Assembly: GCF_002487355.1 (NCBI RefSeq)
Contig: NZ_NTMG01000083.1
Coordinates: forward strand, 27,244-91,243
Origin: Candidatus Methanoperedens sp. BLZ2
GTDB lineage: Archaea; Halobacteriota; Methanosarcinia; Methanosarcinales; Methanoperedenaceae
Length of the DNA: 64,000 bases
Direction: 5' to 3'
Under the pieces are notes generated by a model. The model did no database searches, was not told the DNA's origin, and saw only the letters and a program-made list of their open reading frames with translations. The position numbers and the translations under genes were made by a program. Positions 44,624-53,183 of the stretch are shown here, in pieces. Position 1 is the stretch's first letter, and every line of letters begins with the position of its first letter.

Positions 44624-44676
44624 TATAACATCAGGATGTAATTAAATTTAAATATCTATAACATCATACTGTAATT
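44624..44676 (+). promoter_or_regulatory. Pair of 20-bp direct repeats before the ATPase gene (candidate operator)
   Basis: TATAACATCAGGATGTAATT (44624-44643) and TATAACATCATACTGTAATT (44657-44676) match at 17 of 20 positions and are 33 bp apart, about three helical turns. The second ends one base before ATG 44678. They may be operator sites, with the TATAA parts doubling as promoter elements. Confidence 0.45.
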
Positions 44677-44677
44677 C

Positions 44678-45940
44678 ATGCAATTCGAAGACCTCGAAAG
44701 ATTTAATCCATGGTGGAAAACAGGACAGGTCAGGGCAGGATTGTTGAAGGAATTCAGGAGAAAGACCTATTTTGAAATAACAAAATACCTGGATAAAAAG
44801 CAGATCATCCTGATATGGGGCTTAAGAAGAGTTGGTAAAACAACCCTGATGTTACAGCTAATTTCAGACCTTTTAACAAAAACAAATCCGAAGAACGTTT
44901 TATATTTCTCTTTTGACGAGATAGCTTTTGACCTGAAAAATGTGCTTGAGAGCTACCAGAAAATCATCCTGAACAGGACTTTTGACGAAACAAGGGAAAG
45001 CATTTATATCTTTCTTGATGAAATACAAAAAATACCTGACTGGGAGAACAAGCTCAAAACATACTATGACCTGTATCCGAACATCAAGTTCTTCACTTCA
45101 GGCTCAGCTTCAGTTGCATTACGAAAAAAATCAAGTGAAAGTCTTGCGGGAAGAGTACTGGATTTTCTCCTGAAACCGCTTTCATTTCCCGAATTTCTTG
45201 AAATGAATGGGAAGGATGTTACCAAAATAAAGGAAAATCCGGATATCTGGAAGCGTGAAATTCTCCCGCTTTTCTACAGGTATATGAAATACGGCATGTT
45301 CCCTGAGCTTGTCAATGAAGATGATGAGGAATTCGCAAGAAAATATATTTTAAATAATATTATAGAGCGAATAATCTATAAAGATCTGCCTGGAGAGTTT
45401 GAAATCAAAGATGTGGAACTTCTTAAAAATTTGATATATCTATTGGGAAAAAATCCTGGAATGATCGTAAATTTCAGGGAAATTTCCAAGAATCTCGGAA
45501 AAGACCAGAGAACTATTGCAAATTACTTCGAATATCTGGAATTCGGTTTATTGATAAGATTTGTTTTCAACTATCGTGGAAGCCCGATGGCAAGTCTTCG
45601 GAAAATGAAAAAGGTATATTTATCTACCCCGAATATTGCATTCGCTTTTAATCAGGACATGGACAGGATATTTCCATTTTTACTGGAAAATATTATTGCC
45701 ACACAGACCGATGCAAAATTCTTTTATAGAAATGGTTTTGAAATTGATTTCGTAATTCCAGATAATGATAAACTGATAGCAATAGAGGTCAAGAAAACTG
45801 AAAAAGATATAAAGCAGATAAGAAAATTCAGGGAAGAATTTAAAGGCAGGATCAAAAAAGCCATAATAATCGACCTTGAAAAGGAAGGGGTTGTTGAAGA
45901 TATCGAAATAATCCCTGCATGGAAGTTCCTATTAAATTAG
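44678..45940 (+). CDS. AAA ATPase with DUF4143 domain
   Basis: A 420-residue AAA_14/DUF4143 protein. Walker A is in IILIWGLRRVGKTTLMLQL, Walker B in IYIFLDEIQKIPDWE, sensor-like FFTSGSASVALRKKSSESLA follows, and the C-terminal DUF4143 region carries a nuclease-like patch (EIDFVIPDNDKLIAIEVKKT, the D...E-x-K pattern). These proteins are numerous in archaea and anaerobes and poorly understood; the accessory-element habitat fits here. It is preceded by two direct repeats that end at its start codon. Confidence 0.88.
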   Translation: MQFEDLERFNPWWKTGQVRAGLLKEFRRKTYFEITKYLDKKQIILIWGLRRVGKTTLMLQLISDLLTKTNPKNVLYFSFDEIAFDLKNVLESYQKIILNRTFDETRESIYIFLDEIQKIPDWENKLKTYYDLYPNIKFFTSGSASVALRKKSSESLAGRVLDFLLKPLSFPEFLEMNGKDVTKIKENPDIWKREILPLFYRYMKYGMFPELVNEDDEEFARKYILNNIIERIIYKDLPGEFEIKDVELLKNLIYLLGKNPGMIVNFREISKNLGKDQRTIANYFEYLEFGLLIRFVFNYRGSPMASLRKMKKVYLSTPNIAFAFNQDMDRIFPFLLENIIATQTDAKFFYRNGFEIDFVIPDNDKLIAIEVKKTEKDIKQIRKFREEFKGRIKKAIIIDLEKEGVVEDIEIIPAWKFLLN

Positions 45941-46087
45941 CAGGATTTTTCCATTATCGGAGATAAAGGGGGCGTTGCGGAAACATCGGAGGGGATGGAT
46001 GCGATGCCGCTGCCCCATTAACAATATAAATCTCATTCCTTATAAATATTTTCCATGATCATATTATCATAATCAAAATTGTGGACA

Positions 46088-47410
46088 TCACATTCCAAAT
46101 TTTTTCATCATTTTCTGCATGTTGAATTTTCCGCCGCCACCCATACCTTTCATGGTCTTTTGCATCATTTTGTGGTATTTCAGAAGTTCCCTTACCTCAT
46201 CATATTTCGTTCCCGACCCCCGCGCTATCCGTGTGATCCTTGGGCTGTTGATGTGTTTCGGGTCTTCAAGCTCTTTGTCGGTCATGGAATCCATGATATA
46301 CTTGTACTTTTTCATTTTTTCCTGGGTAACGGCGAACATATCATCCGAGACCTTCATTCCCAGTTTTCCCAGCGGTATCATGGACATGACCTGCTTAAGT
46401 GGGCCCATTTTGTTCACTGCTTCCATCTGCTTGTACATATCTTTAAGAGTGAATTTCCCGCTGAGCATTGATTCCATGTCAAAATCTTCTGCTTTCAGGG
46501 TCTCCTCGGCTTTTTCAAGCAGGGATTTGAGATCCCCCATTCCAAGGAGGCGTGAAATGAACCTGTCAGCTTCAAACCTCTCAAGGTCATCGGGAGTTTC
46601 ACCAACCCCGATAAAAGCAATAGATGAATCCGTATCGGAAACCGCGGATAAAGCGCCTCCACCTTTGGCTGTTCCGTCAAGCTTTGTTATGATAACACCG
46701 GTTATCCCGATAGATGAATTGAAAGCTTTTGCCTGATCGCTTGCAAGCTGACCCATGGCCGCATCAAGAACAAGGAACTTGTGATCCGGTTTTGCAGCCT
46801 GGTGAATATTCTCCATTTCCTTAATAAGGTCTGTTTCAAGGGCATGCCGTCCCGCAGTATCTATTATCTTGACATCGAATTTTTCAATTGCTTTGAGGCC
46901 GCGCTGTACAATACCAACAGCATCTTTCACATCTTTTTCCCCATAGAAAAAAACGCCGCTCCTTTCACACAAAGTCTTTAACTGGTCATAAGCTCCAAGC
47001 CTGAAATTATCTGCGCATATGACAGCAGCTTTCAGTCCTTTTCTCTGGAAATAGCGGGCAAGTTTAGCAGTCGTTGTGGTTTTTCCGCTTCCCTGGAGCC
47101 CCACCATCATTATTGTCTGGGGCGCAAGCTTGACGTTTGCGCTTTTTCCAAGGATATTTATCAATTCCTGGTAAACGATGCGTATCACATGCTCTCTTGG
47201 ATTCATACCGCTTGGCGGTTCTTCCTTGAGTGAGCGCTGCTTTATTTTCTGGGACAGCGCCATTACATGCTTTACATTCACATCCGCCTGCAGCATGGCG
47301 CGCTGAATATCCCTGACTACATCATCCACTAACTTTTCATCGATCCGGCCTGCGCCGACTAATTTTTTAAGGGCATCCTGAAGCGAGCCCCCAAGTTTAT
47401 CCAGTACCAT
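46088..47410 (-). CDS. srp54: Signal recognition particle protein SRP54
   Basis: The GTPase of the signal recognition particle, delivering nascent membrane and secreted proteins to FtsY. The 440-residue protein has the N domain (1-90), the G domain with P loop [33 protein letters not shown], and a Met-rich M domain (about 300-440) that binds 7S RNA and signal sequences, ending [18 protein letters not shown]. Normal length. Confidence 0.97.
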   Translation of the reverse strand: MVLDKLGGSLQDALKKLVGAGRIDEKLVDDVVRDIQRAMLQADVNVKHVMALSQKIKQRSLKEEPPSGMNPREHVIRIVYQELINILGKSANVKLAPQTIMMVGLQGSGKTTTTAKLARYFQRKGLKAAVICADNFRLGAYDQLKTLCERSGVFFYGEKDVKDAVGIVQRGLKAIEKFDVKIIDTAGRHALETDLIKEMENIHQAAKPDHKFLVLDAAMGQLASDQAKAFNSSIGITGVIITKLDGTAKGGGALSAVSDTDSSIAFIGVGETPDDLERFEADRFISRLLGMGDLKSLLEKAEETLKAEDFDMESMLSGKFTLKDMYKQMEAVNKMGPLKQVMSMIPLGKLGMKVSDDMFAVTQEKMKKYKYIMDSMTDKELEDPKHINSPRITRIARGSGTKYDEVRELLKYHKMMQKTMKGMGGGGKFNMQKMMKKFGM

Positions 47411-47485
47411 ATTTTCTTTCCATTTTGAAGATTATCGTATTAAGCCTTGATTTTAGTTAAAAGTATTGCATGATTTGAAGGATAG

Positions 47486-47496
47486 ATATATAATAA
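47486..47496 (+). promoter_or_regulatory. TATA box of small basic gene
   Basis: ATATATAATAA is centred about 28 nt before ATG 47519, fitting a leaderless transcript. Confidence 0.45.
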
Positions 47497-47518
47497 TTCC
47501 GATTGTTACAGATAGTGC

Positions 47519-47722
47519 ATGAGTATAGAGTACACAGGAGTTAATAAAGAGACTGTAGCAGGAGAGATAAAGAATTATCTTGATGCCTGTCCTGAAAATA
47601 CGGTATTTAAGATGGTTATTAATTCAAAGAGGGGTTATCTTCGGCTAAAAATTAAGAATGCAAGTAAGAGCCGTCTGAAAACATTGATCGGGAAATTAAG
47701 AAGAAAAAAGCCCGGCCCTTAA
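47519..47722 (+). CDS. Small basic protein, unknown function
   Basis: A 67-residue basic protein with a helix-strand-strand-helix look: TVAGEIKNYLDACPENTVFK, then MVINSKRGYLRLKI, then a Lys/Arg-rich end (SRLKTLIGKLRRKKPGP). The basic tail suggests nucleic-acid contact. The TATA box and undivided frame support a real gene; no family recognised. It is divergent from srp54. Confidence 0.6.
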   Translation: MSIEYTGVNKETVAGEIKNYLDACPENTVFKMVINSKRGYLRLKIKNASKSRLKTLIGKLRRKKPGP

Positions 47723-47833
47723 TATCAAATATAATCCTATTCCTGATAAATGGGTGTACCCAAAGAGTTTATTAATCAGTAATTATGTTGAGTGTTGTTG
47801 TTGTTCGATCCCCTGATTAAGGATTTGTTCTGA

Positions 47834-48694
47834 ATGAAAGCACCCGAAAAACCCTCTTTTGATCTTATATTAATATTTATTTGGACTGTACTGACTCTTA
47901 TATTTGTCCAGGACCCCATGTTAAGTGAAACACCTTTAAGAACGGTACTGGGGATTCCCATGGTACTTTTTATTCCAGGTTATGTGCTTGCTGCAGCATT
48001 ATATCCAAAAAGGCAAGACCTTGAAGAGGTGGAGAGAGTCGCCTTGAGTTTTGGTCTCAGTATAGCAGTAGTACCTATCATGGGTTTGCTGCTCAATTTC
48101 ACCTTCGGGATAAGCCTTATCCCCATCCTTCTCTCGCTTTCATCATATACAATAGCCCTGGTGATAATAGCAGTATACAGGAGGGAAAGATTGCCTCCAG
48201 AAGAGCGGTTCTCGGTTACATTCCACAGGGTTTATGTGATAATCAACAATGAGATCAATTCCCCTAAGAGCAAAAGAGACACCATTATTATTATTATTCT
48301 TGTATTATCCGTTACCTTTGCCGCAGGCATGTTCTATTTCGTGATTACAACTCCCATTATCGGAGAAAGATTTACTGAATTTTATATTCTTGAACCATCA
48401 GGAAAAGCGCAGAATTATCCGACAGAGCTAAAATCTAATTCTCCCTCAAGAATTCTTGTCGGCGTGGTGAACCACGAGTATATTCCTATTAATTATACAA
48501 TTGAGGTAGCGCTTGACAAAGAAGTATTGACAGATACATCGTTTATGCTGGCTCATAATGAAACATGGGAAGAAAATGTAACTTTTGTACCTGACAAAAC
48601 AGGTAGTAACCTCAAGCTTGAGTTCTTGTTGTTCAGGGAAGATAATTTCACCTTGCCTTATCGTCAGCTGCACCTATGGGTTAATGCAAAATGA
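47834..48694 (+). CDS. DUF1616 membrane protein
   Basis: A 286-residue protein. Four membrane helices (about 9-25, 37-54, 72-92, 95-112) carry the DUF1616 pattern PLRTVLGIPMVLFIPGYVLA and ALYPKRQDLEEVERVALSFG. A further helix near 150-172 leads to an extracytoplasmic beta domain (about 175-286, CARDB-like) with several N-x-S/T sites. DUF1616 proteins are common in archaea with S-layers and polysaccharide loci; function unknown. It opens the cell-surface region and converges with the next gene. Confidence 0.88.
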   Translation: MKAPEKPSFDLILIFIWTVLTLIFVQDPMLSETPLRTVLGIPMVLFIPGYVLAAALYPKRQDLEEVERVALSFGLSIAVVPIMGLLLNFTFGISLIPILLSLSSYTIALVIIAVYRRERLPPEERFSVTFHRVYVIINNEINSPKSKRDTIIIIILVLSVTFAAGMFYFVITTPIIGERFTEFYILEPSGKAQNYPTELKSNSPSRILVGVVNHEYIPINYTIEVALDKEVLTDTSFMLAHNETWEENVTFVPDKTGSNLKLEFLLFREDNFTLPYRQLHLWVNAK

Positions 48695-48733
48695 AAAGCC
48701 TGAGCCCACAAAAATCAATATTAATGTTCATGA

Positions 48734-49837
48734 TCACACCTTAATCCTTATCGCCCCTTTCATGAGCATTATCTCTCTTCCTGGCTCTATTGTTATTGCG
48801 TCAGTATTCTTCATGACGATAGTATCGCTCGTAATATCCGTGACCCGGAATTCGCTATATGTGTTACCTATAACAATAGATTTCTGGTCACCATACTGTT
48901 TTATATCCACGGTTACATCACTCATGTTGACCTTCGTGGTTTTGATCAGTATTGCTTTTTGTTTCTTGAAATCGTCTATTCTCCCAAAGTACTTCAATTT
49001 CATCCAATATTCCATTGTTGAGTTCTCAGTACTTTTGAAATCCCTGACCACTCTGCCATCCTGCATGATATTCACCCTTGTCATCTTATCTTCTATGGAC
49101 AGGAGATTAACAGAATAACCATTCTGTAATTTATAGCTTTCATTTACCTTAATTTTTACATCCTTAACTTCCAGCAGGACAGGAAGCAAGAAGTTCGCTA
49201 AGTCAGGGATCAAACGTTCGTATGATTCCCCAACGAAGACCTGGATTTCATTCTTTTTAGCACTGGTATAAACTGCATCTCCTATATTCACTTTTCCGCC
49301 AGAATTCTTAAGTATAAGTTTTTCTCCTGAATTGAAGATGTAAGTAAGAAGGTCTCCATTTTTTTCCAAATTGTACTTTGATTCTTCTTTTTTCGATTCA
49401 TTAGATAAATCCTGGGCTATACTGTTATCAATAATAGGCGATACCTGAAATACCCGCGTCCTGTATGTCTCATTGTTTTTCATGATCCGGAACTCAAACC
49501 TCAGGTATCCATTTGCCGTCTTTGGTGTGATCGTGATAGTCTGATTAAATGTCTCATTGGCTGGAAGTGGGATATCTTTCGAATATATCTCTTCTCCTGC
49601 GATCCTGACTTTTAACTTATATTCTATGCTTTTTGCTTCATGGTTATCAAGTATTATCCTGAAGTCTACGGGTTTTCCAGAAACAATCTGGCTTTCGTTC
49701 TTGACATAGAACCTGGTTGTGTGAAATTGGATGTCATCGGCCTTATCCAGCTTGAGCTTTGTGATTGTAAGATAAGCACCTGTGCCCCCTGCTGCGGTCA
49801 GCAATATGAGGAGAATCAAAAAAGGGTGATTTTTCAT
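48734..49837 (-). CDS. Membrane-anchored surface protein, S-layer-domain-like
   Basis: A 367-residue protein with one N-terminal membrane anchor or uncleaved signal (LILLILLTAAGGTGAYLTI) and an entirely beta-rich exterior. The first part (about 40-135) resembles the extracellular domain of the DUF1616 protein (VDFRIILDNHEAKSIEYKLK). The C-terminal half (about 230-367) has NESYKLQNGYSVNLLSIED and a DGRVV strand. These recall Methanosarcina S-layer (DUF1608-type) domains, where ESWxLxxGYxLxVxxID and an NGKxVD strand occur. Many N-glycosylation sites. I treat the S-layer link as inference. It is next to a dolichyl-phosphate-sugar synthase-like gene on the same strand. Confidence 0.65.
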   Translation of the reverse strand: MKNHPFLILLILLTAAGGTGAYLTITKLKLDKADDIQFHTTRFYVKNESQIVSGKPVDFRIILDNHEAKSIEYKLKVRIAGEEIYSKDIPLPANETFNQTITITPKTANGYLRFEFRIMKNNETYRTRVFQVSPIIDNSIAQDLSNESKKEESKYNLEKNGDLLTYIFNSGEKLILKNSGGKVNIGDAVYTSAKKNEIQVFVGESYERLIPDLANFLLPVLLEVKDVKIKVNESYKLQNGYSVNLLSIEDKMTRVNIMQDGRVVRDFKSTENSTMEYWMKLKYFGRIDDFKKQKAILIKTTKVNMSDVTVDIKQYGDQKSIVIGNTYSEFRVTDITSDTIVMKNTDAITIEPGREIMLMKGAIRIKV

Positions 49838-49865
49838 TTATAATTTATTTTTTTATTATTTCACA

Positions 49866-50564
49866 TTAATCTTTGATATATTCTTTTACTATTACATCAA
49901 GTATTTTCCATCCATCCCTGAATGTATTTAGATTTGAATTTCCATTCATTCTGTGCGCTTCGAAAGAGGGTATTTCCTTGACCTTAAGCCCTGCTTTTAT
50001 AACACGTATAGATTGTTCAGTCTCTATCTCAAAACCTTTCGAAGTGCACTTCATTTTTTGTATTGCCTCTTTCTTGAATGCCCGGTACCCATAGCAAAGG
50101 TCCGAGTACTGTGACCCATACATATAGTTAACAAGGCTCACGAAAATATTATTCCCGAATCTCCTGAAAGGTGTGAAATCAGCCGAACCCCCACCCGGAA
50201 TCAAACGTGACCCGTGTGAGACATCATAACCATCCAGTACTGGTTCCAGCAGCCCTGGCATTTCTCTTGTGTCGTGGCTTCCATCCGCGTCCATGATTAC
50301 AACTATATCCCCGGATACATTCTCGAAACCAGTTTTAAGTGCTTGACCTTTTCCGCGTCTATTTTCAATAATGATCTTCGCATCTTTTCTGTATTTCTTT
50401 ATCTCTTCCCTTGTTCCATCTGTCGAGTTCCCATCAACGACCAGTATTTCGTCAACAAATTCAGGAATATTGGAAAAAACATTTTTTATGTTCGGGCCCT
50501 CATTTAAAGTAGGAATAACAATACTTATTCTTTTTTCTATACCATATTTATCTATCAATGACAT
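49866..50564 (-). CDS. Dolichyl-phosphate mannose/glucose synthase-like glycosyltransferase
   Basis: A 232-residue GT2 enzyme: ISIVIPTLNEGPNIKNVF, the D-x-D DADGSHDTREMPGLL, YGYRAFKKEAIQKM and FEIETEQSIRVIKAG. This pattern is the DPM1-like subgroup that makes lipid-phosphate-linked sugar donors for surface glycosylation. No membrane helices, as in archaeal soluble DPM-type synthases. It precedes the surface-protein gene by 28 nt, suggesting joint expression. Confidence 0.88.
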   Translation of the reverse strand: MSLIDKYGIEKRISIVIPTLNEGPNIKNVFSNIPEFVDEILVVDGNSTDGTREEIKKYRKDAKIIIENRRGKGQALKTGFENVSGDIVVIMDADGSHDTREMPGLLEPVLDGYDVSHGSRLIPGGGSADFTPFRRFGNNIFVSLVNYMYGSQYSDLCYGYRAFKKEAIQKMKCTSKGFEIETEQSIRVIKAGLKVKEIPSFEAHRMNGNSNLNTFRDGWKILDVIVKEYIKD

Positions 50565-50924
50565 TCTTGTCTCACTTCTTTTTGGGTCAAATATTATAAT
50601 AATAGACTATCTCTTTTATTTTCCCGTACCACACGCATAGTTTCAGATTGTACTTTGTCTTATATAAACTTATCTACTTCGTATAAATATTTTAACTGAT
50701 TGTGATACTAATCATGAGGTGATTGGAATTTTACTAACGTTCATCAATCTTTTATGATTCTATAATCCCTGTATCAAATTCTTTTCAAAATCCAAATATA
50801 ATTCATCTGAAAATTATCATGCAATAATTTAGCTTCTCATCATAATAATAATTAGCATAGGTAGGTATATAAATAATATTGTTTATTTTAAAAAGTGAGG
50901 TTGTATTACATTATGGTTATCATT
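50565..50924 (+). promoter_or_regulatory. Non-coding divergent region with promoter of the first secreted GH16-like gene
   Basis: About 360 AT-rich bases between divergent genes. A TATA box GTATATAAATA lies at 50865-50875, about 25 nt before a GTGAGG ribosome-site-like sequence (50895-50900). I see no coding sequence or RNA structure otherwise. Confidence 0.5.
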
Positions 50925-52853
50925 ATGAACAAGATAAAAAATAAAATAATAAAATTACAAAAGATTGGGCGTATAGAAAGAGTATACGTAATTTTAATTC
51001 TACTCTTTCTTTCTATATTAATATCTTCGGCAGCTACATTAAATATGACCGTAACCAGCCCATCAACCAATCTTGCACCCAACTCCGGTTTTGAAACTGA
51101 TCCCTTAGTTGACTATTTTACCTACGGAAAAGGCACTTTTACCTGGGCCAACGATGCAGCACACACTGGAAGTCGATCAACTAAAATAGTCTCCATCCAA
51201 CCCACGGGATCATATGCGCGATGGATGGGCAAAACTGATAAGACATCAGGACAGGCCGGGAGTGAATATTCTGCATCTGTCTGGATGAAGTCAATAAGTG
51301 TCGTCCAGTATGGAAAGCTTGTTATTAACTTCTGGGACGCATCCTTGAATTATTTAGGGGGCACCGAGTCATCTGGATCTATAAGAGGCACCACAGATTG
51401 GACACAGCTTGCAGTTCAGGGTATTGCACCTTCGAAGACTGCCTTTGTGAGGGTCGAATTCAGGCTCTATGGTCCCGGCACATTATGGGTGGATGACGTG
51501 AATTTGGGTTTGAAAACGGCCACCTCCACACCAGCTCCAACACCTGCACTGACTCCAGCATCTACTCCAGCATCTACTCCAGCATCTACTCCAGCATCTA
51601 CTCCAACTCCTACTCCAACTCCAGCATTCAGTCCATTATTCAATCTTGCACCTAACCCCGGTTTTGAAAATGATCCTGCAGTTGACTATTTTTCCCACGG
51701 GAACGGCGCTTTTACCTGGGCTACTGATGCAGCACACACTGGAACTCGTTCAAGCAAAATAGTCTCAAGCCAACCTGTGGGATCATATGTACGATGGTTG
51801 AGCAAGACGGATAAGATATCCGGAAAAGCTGGCAATGAATATGATGCGTCTGTCTGGATGAAGACTAACAGCGTCACCCAGTATGGAAAGCTTGTTATCA
51901 ACTTCTGGGATGCATCCTTGGGGTATTTAGGCGGCAGGGAGTCATCTGGATCTATAAGAGGCACAACAAATTGGACCCAGCTTAAAGTTCAAGGTATTGC
52001 ACCTTCGAAGACTGCCTATGTGAGGGTCGAATTCAGGCTCTATGGTCCAGGCACACTATGGGTGGATGACGTGAATTTGGGTTTGAAAACAGCAGCCTCT
52101 ACACTAACTGCAACATCTACCCCAACCCCAACCCCAACTCAAGAACCAACGCCTAATCCAACTCTAAAACCTTCGGGTTCTTATACTCTTTTCTGGAGCG
52201 ATGAGTTTAATGGAAATACATTAAGTTCTGATTGGAGAGTGTATGGCGGTAACCAGTCTGGAGCTACTTCTGATACATTATTCCACTCAAATATGGTGAA
52301 AGTAAGCAATGGTCAACTTCATTTGGGTATAGCAATGAATCCATCTAATGGAAGAAAATATATTGGTGGGGGTGTTGATAATCTTAATTCAGTAACCGGA
52401 AAATTAACACAAGGAAGATGGGAAATCAGAGCAAAAATGCCACAGGGATTTGGCGCAGACGGATACATCGGGCTTTATAAGTCGGACGGTAAATGGCCAC
52501 CCGAAATAGTAATTGTTGAAAACATTGGAAAACGACCAACAATAGCATATTTCATTCAGGTTTATTCTAACACTCTAAATAAACCTGCGTATGATGTGAC
52601 GCAGGTAACTGGCACAACTTGGAATACTGGATTTCATGTATATACATTTGAATGGGATAACTCTACATTAAAATGGTATGTTGATGGTAATTTAAAGAAG
52701 ACTTCCAAACAATTATATCCAACCGTTCCGATGAAATTTGGTATGGGTGCATGGAGCGGAATCTGCGGGTCTGATTGGCCGGATTGTGCGAGTTCAAAAA
52801 TACTTCCGGCATATTTGGATATTGATTATGTACGCATTTATCGTAAGAATTAA
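50925..52853 (+). CDS. Secreted protein: two carbohydrate-binding modules and a GH16-like domain with altered active site
   Basis: A 642-residue exported protein. Signal peptide (about 15-36, ends SSAAT); two CBM4/9-like beta-sandwich modules (about 45-190 and 238-385), each starting NLAPNxGFE and ending LWVDDVNLGLKTA. Thr/Pro linkers, including a 12-bp tandem repeat, and a C-terminal GH16 jelly roll (about 412-642, YTLFWSDEFNGNTLSSDWRV, WEIRAKMPQGFGADGYIGLY) follow. GH16 enzymes cut beta-1,3/1,4-glucans or galactans using E-x-D-x-x-E; here the motif is PPEIVIVENIG, E527-x-V529-x-x-E532, with the central Asp lost. It may have weak or no hydrolysis and act as a binding protein. Start 50925 aligns with the two paralogues; ATG 50913 is possible. 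Confidence 0.9.
   Translation: MNKIKNKIIKLQKIGRIERVYVILILLFLSILISSAATLNMTVTSPSTNLAPNSGFETDPLVDYFTYGKGTFTWANDAAHTGSRSTKIVSIQPTGSYARWMGKTDKTSGQAGSEYSASVWMKSISVVQYGKLVINFWDASLNYLGGTESSGSIRGTTDWTQLAVQGIAPSKTAFVRVEFRLYGPGTLWVDDVNLGLKTATSTPAPTPALTPASTPASTPASTPASTPTPTPTPAFSPLFNLAPNPGFENDPAVDYFSHGNGAFTWATDAAHTGTRSSKIVSSQPVGSYVRWLSKTDKISGKAGNEYDASVWMKTNSVTQYGKLVINFWDASLGYLGGRESSGSIRGTTNWTQLKVQGIAPSKTAYVRVEFRLYGPGTLWVDDVNLGLKTAASTLTATSTPTPTPTQEPTPNPTLKPSGSYTLFWSDEFNGNTLSSDWRVYGGNQSGATSDTLFHSNMVKVSNGQLHLGIAMNPSNGRKYIGGGVDNLNSVTGKLTQGRWEIRAKMPQGFGADGYIGLYKSDGKWPPEIVIVENIGKRPTIAYFIQVYSNTLNKPAYDVTQVTGTTWNTGFHVYTFEWDNSTLKWYVDGNLKKTSKQLYPTVPMKFGMGAWSGICGSDWPDCASSKILPAYLDIDYVRIYRKN
51552..51599 (+). repeat. 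Tandem 12-bp repeats encoding a Thr-Pro-Ala-Ser linker
   Basis: Four perfect units of ACTCCAGCATCT encode a TPAS-type linker between the two binding modules and are followed by partly matching units. Copy number is likely to vary. Confidence 0.9.
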
Positions 52854-52854
52854 T

Positions 52855-52882
52855 GAAAGGATTTTAATCCTTTCTTTTTTTT
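52855..52882 (+). terminator. Hairpin plus T-run after the first GH16-like gene
   Basis: GAAAGGATT pairs with AATCCTTTC and is followed by eight T. It starts two bases after the stop. The paralogue downstream keeps only the left half (54530-54541), showing where the duplicated block ends. Confidence 0.7.
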
Positions 52883-53150
52883 CATTGCGCCAATAATTGA
52901 GCTTCAGTCAAAATAAAAAGAAACTTGACATAATGTCAAATGATCCTCTAAAATTCTTCGCTTGGTGTAAATAAAGAAATTTATTCCCTTTCTGATAACA
53001 ATAATTGCAAAATGTGTGATCACTAAGAATTTAAATTAATGCAAATGAGATATTAATTACTTAAAAACTAAACAGTATTAATATCTACAAAAAAACTATA
53101 AAAACTATAAAAATTGTCGATTTCTTTTTAACCTTCTAATAAAATTAGTT

Positions 53151-53162
53151 ATTTTATAAATA
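53151..53162 (+). promoter_or_regulatory. TATA box and conserved leader of the second GH16-like gene
   Basis: ATTTTATAAATA is centred 27 nt before ATG 53184. The preceding 80 nt are nearly the same as those before the third gene (54640-54716), so both share one promoter type. The remaining bases from 52883 to 53150 hold no gene that I can see. Confidence 0.55.
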
Positions 53163-53183
53163 AAATGTATCATAGTGATAATC

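Noticed and set aside
51550..51610. Tandem repeats considered as a CRISPR-like array
   Set aside because: The 12-bp units have no spacers and lie in frame inside a Thr/Pro linker; no array elsewhere in the window has regular repeats and spacers.
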